A program made the position numbers and the translations under genes. A stretch of DNA of 21,909 nucleotides from the IMG/VR virus record IMGVR_UViG_3300023278_000861, positions 1 through 21,909 of that record; one strand, given 5' to 3'. The notes below the pieces were generated by a model, which had not been told where the DNA came from, did not search any database, and saw only the letters and a list, made by a program, of their open reading frames with translations. This DNA comes from a virus. How positions within the stretch are numbered: the stretch's first letter is position 1; every line of letters starts with the position of its first letter. Shown one piece after another: positions 14,497 to 21,228 of this stretch.

Positions 14497-15066
14497 TTAC
14501 CAGTTGTCGTCAGACTCAGCGGCCATCGCTGGCGCAGCCTTTGAGGCGCTGAGACCGAAGTCAGACGCTGCGCTCGGCTTGGCACCACCCAGCGGCTCAC
14601 CCTTGGCCACCAGCATCACATTGTTCAGACCGAACGAGACGCCATTGTTGCCGGCTTGGCTGTAGGCGTAGGCGTTCAGTGACACGCGGCCATAGTCGCC
14701 AGAAGCAATGTCATTGCTGCCCAACAGGTCGGCGCCATTGGCGTCCACAGCCCCTGGCTTGTTGGTGCTCTTGGTGTTGAAAAAGAAATGGCCGGCGTAC
14801 TCCTTGCCCAACGGCGAGCCATCGCTCTTGGTCTCTGTATCGCCGTCACGCAAAGGATTGCGTACATTCTTCGGAATCTTGTCGCCGAACTTGGCGGTCA
14901 GAGCTTCCTTGGCAGCGGCCTTCAGTGCTGCTACCGTCTCGGTATCAGTCTTGGGCACCAGCACCTGCGTGCTGAACTCGTCCTTGCCGTTCATCTCATT
15001 CTTGCGTGCGCTCATCACTGAGCAATACACAAAGCGGCATTTGCCGGTAACAACTCTTGTAGACAT
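14497..15066 (-). CDS. DUF2815 / Enc34-type single-stranded DNA-binding protein
   Basis: Minus strand, 189 aa. GAGGA precedes the ATG. The family pattern is visible: FSTQVLVPKTDTETVAALKA, NPLRDGDTETKSDG, GKEYAGHFFFNTKS, SGDYGRVSLNAYAYSQAGN and GVSFGLNNVMLV. The acidic, aromatic-ended tail (AAESDDNW) parallels the acidic C-terminal tail of T7 gp2.5-like SSBs and may bind replication proteins. It would coat ssDNA for the primase-helicase and nucleases encoded to the right, but its transcription is opposite to theirs. Confidence 0.88.
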   Translation of the reverse strand: MSTRVVTGKCRFVYCSVMSARKNEMNGKDEFSTQVLVPKTDTETVAALKAAAKEALTAKFGDKIPKNVRNPLRDGDTETKSDGSPLGKEYAGHFFFNTKSTNKPGAVDANGADLLGSNDIASGDYGRVSLNAYAYSQAGNNGVSFGLNNVMLVAKGEPLGGAKPSAASDFGLSASKAAPAMAAESDDNW

Positions 15067-15113
15067 ATCGTTTTCCTCGTTTTTACGTTAAAGCTGCGGA
15101 TTGCAGCGATTGC

Positions 15114-15143
15114 ATTGTAAGTCAAGTTTTTATTGTCTTGCAA
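15114..15143 (-). promoter_or_regulatory. Probable promoter for the SSB gene
   Basis: On the minus strand TTGCAA (plus 15138-15143) and TACAAT (plus 15114-15119) lie 18 bp apart, a good sigma-70-like pair 48 nt before the SSB start. The plus-strand helicase gene starts at 15169, so this region serves both directions; I could not find a clear plus-strand promoter. CAAGTTTTT occurs twice (15123 and 15141). Confidence 0.5.
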
Positions 15144-15168
15144 GTTTTTTTATGCGAGACTCCAAACC

Positions 15169-16398
15169 ATGACCATCACACTCTACCCCCACCAAGAAGA
15201 AGCCAAGCAGTTCCTGTTGTACAGGAGGCGCTGCATTCTGGCCGACCAGCCAAGGGTTGGCAAGACCCTGCCAACGGCTGCCGCTGCCCTTGAGCACCTG
15301 CCGGCCATCATCGTGTGCCCAGCCATTGCCAAGAGCGTCTGGGAGGCCGCATTCCATAAGCTGGACCCGTCCGTCAAGGTCAGGGTCATCAACGGGAAGA
15401 AGCAGGCCGGAGAGCTTATCGCCTCTGGTGTGACCATCATCAACTACGACATCTTGTCAAGCGTTACGGCTCATGCGGGAATACAAACTGTCGTATTTGA
15501 TGAGTGTCACAGGGTCAAAAACCACAAGGCGCTGCGCACCAAGGCGGCCATGCTGATGATGAAAAAGATTGATCGGGTGTACGCACTCAGTGGCACACCA
15601 ATACCCAACAGGCCCATCGAGCTTTGGCCCATCCTCCACGGGCTTGGAATCTTCCGTGGCGGCTGGTTTGACTTCGCTGCTCGGTACGCCAAGATGTGGA
15701 ATGCTCCCTGGGGGTTAGATGTGTCCGGTGCCAGCAACATCCCCGAACTTAAGGCGCTGATGCGACCCCATGTCCTGCGCAGGAAAAAGGAAGATGTCTT
15801 CGTGGACTACAAGGACCCGCAGGTCAGTCTCATCACCTTCGACCTGCCCGTGGACAAGAAAGAGCAGCAGTTCGATGCCGATGCGCTGGTGGCCAATCCA
15901 AACGCCCTGCTGGCCTTTGAGGGGCTGGCCGAGATCATGCGTGAGGCAGGGATGCGCAAGATCAAGGCCGCATCAGAGTTTATTGACGACCTGCTCCAGT
16001 CGGGTGAGCCGGTGGTGGTGTTTGCGCACCACAAGGATGTGGTCCACGGTCTGGTCGAGCAACTCAAGGACCACAAGCCCGTGGTGGTGGTGGGCGACAC
16101 GCCGAGGGCCAAGCGGGACGAGAACATCGCCGCATTCCAAGCCGGCAAGACCAAGGTCATCGTGGGGAACATTGCGGCCATGAGTGAGGGCGTGGACCTG
16201 AGTGCGGCTGACACAATTGTTTTTGTCGAATGCACATGGAGCACCAGTGCGCTGGAGCAGGCATCCAGCAGGGTGGAGAACATCAACAAGTCAGGCGTGA
16301 AGCCGGTGATCTACCTGCTGACCATCAGGGCATCGCTTGACCACAATGTGCTGGCCAAGGTGCTGAAAAAGCAGAACATCGTGAACCAGATCATCTAA
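15169..16398 (+). CDS. SNF2-like superfamily 2 DNA helicase
   Basis: 409 aa, ATG at 15169 (an in-frame TTG at 15133 adds 12 residues of A/T-rich DNA and is less likely). Domain 1: LYPHQEEAKQFLL (Q-motif-like), Walker A DQPRVGKT (K32, T33), DECH at 111-114 and SGTP at 141-144. Domain 2: VVVFAHHKDVVHGLVEQL, GNIAAMSEGVDLSAAD, and motif VI as QASSRVENINKSG (R368). Phages use such helicases in DNA remodelling, recombination or origin opening. The position of the usual second Arg of motif VI is Asn (N371). Part of the replication/recombination module. Confidence 0.88.
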   Translation: MTITLYPHQEEAKQFLLYRRRCILADQPRVGKTLPTAAAALEHLPAIIVCPAIAKSVWEAAFHKLDPSVKVRVINGKKQAGELIASGVTIINYDILSSVTAHAGIQTVVFDECHRVKNHKALRTKAAMLMMKKIDRVYALSGTPIPNRPIELWPILHGLGIFRGGWFDFAARYAKMWNAPWGLDVSGASNIPELKALMRPHVLRRKKEDVFVDYKDPQVSLITFDLPVDKKEQQFDADALVANPNALLAFEGLAEIMREAGMRKIKAASEFIDDLLQSGEPVVVFAHHKDVVHGLVEQLKDHKPVVVVGDTPRAKRDENIAAFQAGKTKVIVGNIAAMSEGVDLSAADTIVFVECTWSTSALEQASSRVENINKSGVKPVIYLLTIRASLDHNVLAKVLKKQNIVNQII

Positions 16399-16404
16399 AT
16401 CCTG

Positions 16405-16413
16405 TGATACAAT
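16405..16413 (+). promoter_or_regulatory. Extended -10 promoter element before the HNH gene
   Basis: TGATACAAT fits an extended -10 (TGnTAnAAT) in the 37-nt gap between helicase and HNH gene. No clear -35 is visible. It suggests that the inserted endonuclease gene carries its own promoter. Confidence 0.35.
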
Positions 16414-16435
16414 ATAAACTTACAGGAGGATGATT

Positions 16436-16978
16436 ATGGAAACTTGGAAGGCAATTGATGATGTGCCAGGGTACGAGGTCAGCAGCCTTGGTGATGTGCG
16501 CAGTGTTGATCGGGTGAGGCTTTTACGCAATCGTTACGGGTCATACAACGAAAGACGATTTAAGGGAAAGCCAATCAAGCCCCACACATTCCCCAATGGA
16601 TATGTTGCCGTGGTCTTGGGTCGCGGAAATTGCAAGCTGGTGCATCGTCTTGTCGCTGCCGCTTTCATCGATGGCGACAAAGCATTGCAGGTCAATCACA
16701 AGAATGGGCAGCGCAACGACAACAGGGTTGAAAACCTTGAGTGGCTTTCGTGCTCAGACAACCACCGCCACAGCTACCAATCTCTGCAAAGAAAAACCCA
16801 CACATGGACAAATCAGGTTGATGTCGATGGGGTCTTGTTTCCAAGCCAGAATGCCGCTGCCCGACATCTGGGTGTGCATGGTGCAAGTGTCGCGTCAGCA
16901 ATCATCAAAGGCCATAAAGTTCGGGGTCACTCAGTCAAATTAATCAAAGGAGAAAGCAACCATGCACCAAAATCGTAA
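16436..16978 (+). CDS. HNH homing endonuclease with NUMOD4 domain
   Basis: ATG at 16436 chosen since AGGAGG at 16424-16429 is 6 nt away; the ATG at 16430 touches it. 180 aa with three parts: NUMOD4 (ETWKAIDDVPGYEVSSLGDV) at 2-21, HNH core at ~69-112 (LVHRLVAAAFID, VNHKNGQRNDNRVENLEW), and a C-terminal NUMOD1/IENR1-like DNA-binding helix-turn region (PSQNAAARHLGVHGASV). Such free-standing nucleases cut intron-less alleles or related phages and so spread. It overlaps the next gene by 17 nt and interrupts an otherwise compact replication operon. Confidence 0.9.
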   Translation: METWKAIDDVPGYEVSSLGDVRSVDRVRLLRNRYGSYNERRFKGKPIKPHTFPNGYVAVVLGRGNCKLVHRLVAAAFIDGDKALQVNHKNGQRNDNRVENLEWLSCSDNHRHSYQSLQRKTHTWTNQVDVDGVLFPSQNAAARHLGVHGASVASAIIKGHKVRGHSVKLIKGESNHAPKS

Positions 16979-18011
16979 ACACGCAAGACTGTCGGCATCA
17001 CGCATGGATAGGGTAATGTCCTGCCCAGGCAGCTACAGGCTGGAAAGCCTCATGCCATACGAGCCGGCTGGGCCTGCTGCCGCCAAAGGCACGGCTATCC
17101 ATGAGCTATCCGAGAAGATGCTGCGGGGTGAGGAGATTGACGATCCAGACATTGATCCCGAGTTCATCACTATGGCGCGTGAGTATGCTGATTTTGTAAA
17201 CGGCTACTTTGCCAACCCACGCAAGAAGTTGATCGAAGTCAATGTGGATGAAGGACTGAAGGCCATCCACTACGCACTTGGCGGCACTGCCGATGCCATC
17301 CTTGTCGAAGGCGACACGCTTGCATGTATCGATTTAAAAACCGGAAGGGTTGCGGTCAGTGCAGAGGACAACATGCAGCTTAAAACATACGCGCTTGGCG
17401 CAATGCTCAAGCTCAACGCTCCAGAGTCAATCAATGTTGATCTGGTGATTTTCCAACCTGGCACTGGCGTATCTGTACACAAGACCACAGGGGCAGAGTT
17501 AAAAAAGCACGGCCAAGACCTGCTGGCCGCTGCCAACTTGGCCCTGACATTTGACGCGCCCACCAACCCCAGCACATCAGCCTGCAAGTACTGCAAGGCC
17601 AAGCCCATCTGCCCGTCCATGCGGCAGAAGGTGCAGGACAACGCACGCAAGGAGTTCGCTGAGACCGTCAAGCTGGCTGAGAAGGACGAGACAGTCAAAG
17701 TGCCACCAGTCACCCCCGACATGATTGAACTGGCCCAACTCGCTTTGATTTGGTCAGAGTCAGTTTTGGAATTAGCCAAGAAGCAGATCACCGAGGGTTC
17801 ATCCATCCAAGGCTGGACGCTGCGCCCAGGGCGAAAGACCAAGTTTTGGAAGAGTGATGCCTTGGCCTACGAGGCTCTGAAGTCATTCCCGCAGGCGTTC
17901 GATCTCAAGAGCCCGTCAGCCATCGCCAAGCTGGACATCGCCATCAGCGATGACCTGATCGGTGAGAAGCACGCGGCTGCCAGTTTGGTCAAAGAAAAAG
18001 CCAAGGACTAG
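16962..18011 (+). CDS. DUF2800 RecB/Cas4-like PD-(D/E)XK nuclease
   Basis: 349 aa, AAAGGAG before the ATG. Nuclease motifs in order: GTAIHE (H47), GTAD (D111), IDLKTGR (D124 and K126), MQLKTYA (Q139). A Cys set C21 (MSCPGSYRL) plus C208, C211 and C217 (CKYCKAKPIC) matches the four-cysteine iron-sulfur arrangement of Cas4/AddB-like nucleases. The C-terminus repeats helices ending LVKEKAKD. With the SSB, helicase and primase it forms a known phage recombination/replication set; end resection of dsDNA is the likely role. Confidence 0.88.
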   Translation: MHQNRKHARLSASRMDRVMSCPGSYRLESLMPYEPAGPAAAKGTAIHELSEKMLRGEEIDDPDIDPEFITMAREYADFVNGYFANPRKKLIEVNVDEGLKAIHYALGGTADAILVEGDTLACIDLKTGRVAVSAEDNMQLKTYALGAMLKLNAPESINVDLVIFQPGTGVSVHKTTGAELKKHGQDLLAAANLALTFDAPTNPSTSACKYCKAKPICPSMRQKVQDNARKEFAETVKLAEKDETVKVPPVTPDMIELAQLALIWSESVLELAKKQITEGSSIQGWTLRPGRKTKFWKSDALAYEALKSFPQAFDLKSPSAIAKLDIAISDDLIGEKHAAASLVKEKAKD

Positions 18012-18013
18012 AA

Positions 18014-18061
18014 TCCTTTTTCCCAAAAAGAAAACCCCTGACAGCGTGAACCGTCAGGGGT
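18014..18061 (-). terminator. Strong hairpin with T-rich tail on the minus strand
   Basis: ACCCCTGAC (18034-18042) and GTCAGGGGT (18053-18061) form a perfect 9-bp stem with a 10-nt loop. Read on the minus strand it is followed by a TTTTCTTTTT tract (plus 18024-18033 region), as in an intrinsic terminator; on the plus strand the tail lacks T residues. Probably stops antisense transcription; it could also shape the plus mRNA ahead of the primase gene. Confidence 0.55.
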
Positions 18062-18092
18062 CAACTGGATTAACCAGAAGGAGAGAACAGCA

Positions 18093-18122
18093 ATGAAGTC
18101 AACCGCGAGATCAACGACATGA
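18093..18122 (+). CDS. Nine-codon leader ORF coupled to the primase-helicase start
   Basis: ATG at 18093 has AAGGAG (18078-18083) upstream, encodes only MKSTARSTT and ends in an ATGA overlap with the primase start at 18119, which has no good site of its own. Ribosome re-initiation at the junction would control primase levels. Functional status is inferred. Confidence 0.4.
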   Translation: MKSTARSTT

Positions 18123-20314
18123 GTATTTTACCCAAAGCAGACGCATCTGAAACATTCAGGGCGTCTCAGGCTGTTGCGACACGTCTCATCGAGCAGCACC
18201 CCGAAGCAGTGTTCTGCACGTTTGCAGTCACCGCCGACAAAAAGAAAATCCCATACAAGAAGTCAGGCCAGGGTGTAGCGCGTGACACTCCACCAGAGCA
18301 GCTTTACAACGCACAAGAGGTGCTGGCAATGACCACCGCGCCAGCCGGCGACTATCTGGGCATCGTGATGCAGTCGCCGGCCATGAGCCAAGGCGCGTAC
18401 CTCGTGTGCCTCGACGTGGACATGAAGCACTCCACAGCCCCGACAAACATTTCCATCCAGCGCATGGCCTCGTGGGTCAAGCAGCAGGATCAACTGACGG
18501 AGGTAAGCGTCTCCGGACGTGGCCGGCACGTCTTCCTGTTCGTGGCCGATGAAGACCTCGACAAGATCAAACCCAAGTACAAACTCGGCGGCGGCCAAGA
18601 GATCGAGGTGTTCGGGCTGCCGACATCCCCAGGCAAGTCTGTACTCTTGTCTGGCTCCAAGCTAACTGGCAAGCTATCTAACGAGATGCATGACAATCTA
18701 CTGTCCCTGCTGACCATGTGGGGCGTGATTGAGCAGGACAACTCCAACCAACCGGTCGAAGTGCCACGGTTGCTTAAGCCTGAGTACCAGCCCGTCACCT
18801 CATCGGCCACAGACGACTACTCCAAGGCCGCTGAGGCGCTCCAGTACATCAACCCAGATATTGACTACGACACATGGATTGACATTGGCCAAGCGCTGCA
18901 CGATGCATTCGGCGCCCAAGGCCACGGCCTTTGGTCAAGCTGGAGCGGCCAAGGCACAAAGTATGTCTCAGAGCAGGACATCAATACCCACTGGAAGTCA
19001 TTCAACCAGGGCAAGGGAGTCGCCATCGGCACGCTGTTCCACCACGCCAAGGAGGCCGGCTACAACCCACCATCCAAGGCCGCTGACCGCAAGTCGGCGG
19101 TCGAGGACTTCTCCACCTTCATCCAAGCGAGGCAGGCCACAAACCCAGAAGGGGTAGAGACGAACCCAAATCAGGTATCCAGTCCAGCCCCGTACTGGAA
19201 AGAACTCACCCTCGACCTGACCAAGCTGCACCCAGTCGAGTACCTGATTGACGGGTTCATGGCCCACAGCTTTTCCGTCACCGCCGGCCAGCCTGGGATA
19301 GGCAAGACCACGGCCATGGTGTCGGTCTGCCTTATCGTCGCCGGATTCCGCTTATCAGATTCCCCACTAAAGACCGAATCCCGCAGGAAGATTCTCTACG
19401 TCACCGAGGACGCCAACCAAGTCCGACAATCTCTCTATGCCTACGTCAAGTACTGGAATCTCAACTCAGAAGAAGTCGCCGAGTGGTTTATCGTCATTGA
19501 ATCAAAGCGCTCCAAGGTCCCAGAGATACTATTATTGGCCGAGAATGTGATTAATCACACTGTTAATAATGAGCGGCCTTTTCTTGTTATTGATACATCC
19601 AATGCGACCCTTGATATAGAAAATGAGAACGATAACTCTGAGGTCGGCAGCTTCATGGCCGCCATCAAGCAGACTATCTACACCCAGCTTTCCACCCCAA
19701 TTAAGATCATCGCCCACACGGCCAAGACGGCCACCACCAACGATGACGCAGCTCTGGCCCGTGGAGCCTCCGCGTTCACCGGAGACGCCACACTCACAGC
19801 CATCCTGTTCATGGATGAAGAAAAGAACAGGTTCATGCGGCTCGTCAAGACCCGCTACGAGCCCATAACCCGAGAGATCAGCCTTCAGACCCACATCCAC
19901 AACGAGGTGGTCATCACGCGCCACGGCACCCCTCAAGACATCCAGTGCATCACGGTCATCCCGTACCCGACAAGTGAAGCCAGCCGTAAGCAGGAAGCAG
20001 CCGCCCGAATTGAGGATAGCAAGTCCCTGCGCATGATGGACAAGTGCGACACGGCAGCAGCTTTCGTTCAATCCGTCATCAATGAGCACCCCGAAGGGGT
20101 CGTCCTCCGCCGCGGCTCCAACGCTCCAAAGGACTGTTTTGAGCATCCCAATGCGTACAAGCTAGACTGGGCCGAGGTCTATGCGGCGGTCCCAGGAAGC
20201 TCCAAGGGGGATGTAAAACGGGCAATCGGCATCTCCATTTTCAAGAGATTTGCCCCAAACACGGCCAATAATTCGTGGAACATTTTGTCCCAAGGGGGCG
20301 GCCATGAGGGCTGA
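18119..20314 (+). CDS. Primase-helicase: AEP primase, PriCT-2 and RepA-type ATPase
   Basis: 731 aa. Residues ~20-205: archaeo-eukaryotic primase-polymerase fold, with the metal DxD at D99/D101 (CLDVDMK), H137 in SGRGRHVFLF and acidic EIEVFG (~161-166). ~233-315: PriCT-2-like (YINPDIDYDTWIDIGQAL, WSSWSGQGTKY, THWKSF, LFHHAKEAGY). ~370-600: RecA-like ATPase with Walker A GQPGIGKTT (K396), RKILYVTEDA and Walker B FLVIDTSNA (D492). C-terminal ~620-731 has a helical region unlike the ATPase. It would prime and unwind DNA at the phage origin; the repeat cluster starts 17 nt after its stop. Confidence 0.9.
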   Translation: MSILPKADASETFRASQAVATRLIEQHPEAVFCTFAVTADKKKIPYKKSGQGVARDTPPEQLYNAQEVLAMTTAPAGDYLGIVMQSPAMSQGAYLVCLDVDMKHSTAPTNISIQRMASWVKQQDQLTEVSVSGRGRHVFLFVADEDLDKIKPKYKLGGGQEIEVFGLPTSPGKSVLLSGSKLTGKLSNEMHDNLLSLLTMWGVIEQDNSNQPVEVPRLLKPEYQPVTSSATDDYSKAAEALQYINPDIDYDTWIDIGQALHDAFGAQGHGLWSSWSGQGTKYVSEQDINTHWKSFNQGKGVAIGTLFHHAKEAGYNPPSKAADRKSAVEDFSTFIQARQATNPEGVETNPNQVSSPAPYWKELTLDLTKLHPVEYLIDGFMAHSFSVTAGQPGIGKTTAMVSVCLIVAGFRLSDSPLKTESRRKILYVTEDANQVRQSLYAYVKYWNLNSEEVAEWFIVIESKRSKVPEILLLAENVINHTVNNERPFLVIDTSNATLDIENENDNSEVGSFMAAIKQTIYTQLSTPIKIIAHTAKTATTNDDAALARGASAFTGDATLTAILFMDEEKNRFMRLVKTRYEPITREISLQTHIHNEVVITRHGTPQDIQCITVIPYPTSEASRKQEAAARIEDSKSLRMMDKCDTAAAFVQSVINEHPEGVVLRRGSNAPKDCFEHPNAYKLDWAEVYAAVPGSSKGDVKRAIGISIFKRFAPNTANNSWNILSQGGGHEG

Positions 20315-20537
20315 AATGATGTCTCCAGCCAAGTCGAGGATACGGAGATACCTCGAAGATACCTCGGAGATACGTATCCCCGACAAAGTGATGCGCTTGG
20401 GGATAACCCTGTGGAGTTATCCACAGGTTATCCACAGCCTAATCACCGATTTTCTGGGCTTGACAAAAGTCGAAGATACCGGAGATTTTTCCCATGGGGG
20501 GTATCTTCGACTTGGTATCCTCGACTTGTGGGCTTGA
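20304..20537 (+). CDS. Doubtful 77-aa ORF across the repeat cluster
   Basis: ATG at 20304 overlaps the primase stop by 11 nt and has AAGGGGG upstream, so the start looks real. The sequence, MRAEMMSPAKSRIRRYLEDT to GILDLWA, follows the DNA repeats and shows no domain. It may be translated but the DNA seems selected for its repeats. Treat as low confidence. Confidence 0.3.
   Translation: MRAEMMSPAKSRIRRYLEDTSEIRIPDKVMRLGITLWSYPQVIHSLITDFLGLTKVEDTGDFSHGGYLRLGILDLWA
20331..20383 (+). repeat. Tandem ~10-bp iterons, GATACC family
   Basis: TCGAGGATAC (20334), GGAGATACC (20344), TCGAAGATACC (20353) and TCGGAGATAC (20364) follow each other with periods of 10, 9 and 11 bp, then GTATCCCCGA (20374) in reverse orientation. 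The spacing near one helical turn suits cooperative protein binding. Confidence 0.7.
20401..20433. repeat. Imperfect palindrome containing the first DnaA box pair
   Basis: GGATAACC (20401-20408) pairs with GGTTATCC (20426-20433), and CCTGTGG (20408-20414) with CCACAGG (20421-20427), giving a bulged stem of about 13 bp across two TTATCCACA boxes. May fold as a cruciform or bind a dimer. Confidence 0.6.
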
Positions 20538-20878
20538 CAGTGAAAAGTTATCCACAGGCTGATGGCTGGTCCAACGAGACCCGCGTTTTGTGCAAAAACT
20601 GCGGAAATCTGGAGTCGAGGATACAGCGCTGGAATTTCACGGCAGCCGACTTTGAGAAGATGAGGAGGCTCAACGAAAAGCCTGCACAGTGGATGTTTCA
20701 CGGAGCCGTTACAAAGAACGGCTGGGTCAGGGTTGAGTTCAGTCAGGACTTTTGTACAAAGACGGATTTGCACTGCATTCCGGACGCAGTGCTGCATCAC
20801 TGCCACCTGTTCGTGGATCGGGACGCCGCAACGCCTGCGGAGTCCGTAGAATCGACGCCATGGTGGGAATTGACTTAA
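20411..20878 (+). CDS. Hypothetical protein, possible zinc-binding, start uncertain
   Basis: Open from GTG at 20411 (GGGGAT upstream); GTG or TTG starts near 20528-20540 would omit the repeats. The C-terminal ~100 residues look protein-like: RVLCKNCGNLESRIQRWNF with a CxxC, GAVTKNGWVRVEFSQDF, and a second Cys/His set (LHCIPDAVLHHCHLF), together suggesting a zinc site. It lies between the primase-helicase and VRR-NUC genes and overlaps the latter by 19 nt. No family recognised. The N-terminal part is probably an artefact of the repeat DNA. Confidence 0.45.
   Translation: MELSTGYPQPNHRFSGLDKSRRYRRFFPWGVSSTWYPRLVGLTVKSYPQADGWSNETRVLCKNCGNLESRIQRWNFTAADFEKMRRLNEKPAQWMFHGAVTKNGWVRVEFSQDFCTKTDLHCIPDAVLHHCHLFVDRDAATPAESVESTPWWELT
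20467..20527. repeat. 14-bp perfect inverted repeat followed by tandem 14-mer
   Basis: AAGTCGAAGATACC (20467-20480) and GGTATCTTCGACTT (20500-20513) are exact reverse complements with a 19-nt spacer. The right arm is directly repeated, with one mismatch, at 20514-20527 (GGTATCCTCGACTT). The unit is the same as the iterons to the left. Confidence 0.8.
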
Positions 20879-21228
20879 AGCGCAAAAGGAAAAGCATTGA
20901 GCATACCGAGCAGGTGCGGCTGGTGCAGCGGGTCAGGGCGTTTTATCCGGACGTGCTGATTGCGGCCATACCGAATGGGGGCGACAGAACGGCCTCAGAG
21001 CGCGTTAGGCTGCATGGTGAGGGGGTACTGGCTGGGATGCCTGATCTGTGCGTCCTAAAGCGATCCAAGGGCTTTGGCGGGTTGTTCGTGGAGATGAAGA
21101 CCAAGGTCGGGGTCGTCAGCAAGGAACAGAATTGCATTGCAAAGCAATTAAACGACGAGGGCTACCTGTGCGTCATCGCACGGTCAGCCGATGAGGGGTT
21201 CAAAATAATTGAGGAGTACTTGGGATGA
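20860..21228 (+). CDS. VRR-NUC domain nuclease
   Basis: ATG at 20860 gives 122 aa beginning MVGIDLKRKRKSIEHTEQVR; an earlier in-frame start would overlap the previous gene strongly. VRR-NUC motifs: E17-Q18, IPNGG (37-41), AGMPDL (D62), FVEMKT (E78, K80), Q90, then VIARSADEGFKIIEEYL. The family is a PD-(D/E)XK nuclease of structure-specific type, common in phages with DUF2800 and SNF2 genes. Its stop overlaps the terminase small subunit start by ATGA. Confidence 0.9.
   Translation: MVGIDLKRKRKSIEHTEQVRLVQRVRAFYPDVLIAAIPNGGDRTASERVRLHGEGVLAGMPDLCVLKRSKGFGGLFVEMKTKVGVVSKEQNCIAKQLNDEGYLCVIARSADEGFKIIEEYLG

Larger units (their letters stand above)
20331..20624. other. Candidate phage replication origin: DnaA boxes, iterons and inverted repeats
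   Basis: Holds three exact TTATCCACA boxes (20417-20425, 20428-20436, 20548-20556), tandem iteron-like units, a 14-bp perfect inverted repeat and one more unit at 20613-20624. It lies directly after the primase-helicase gene. Individual repeats are listed separately. That it is an origin is inferred from these combined features. Confidence 0.6.
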
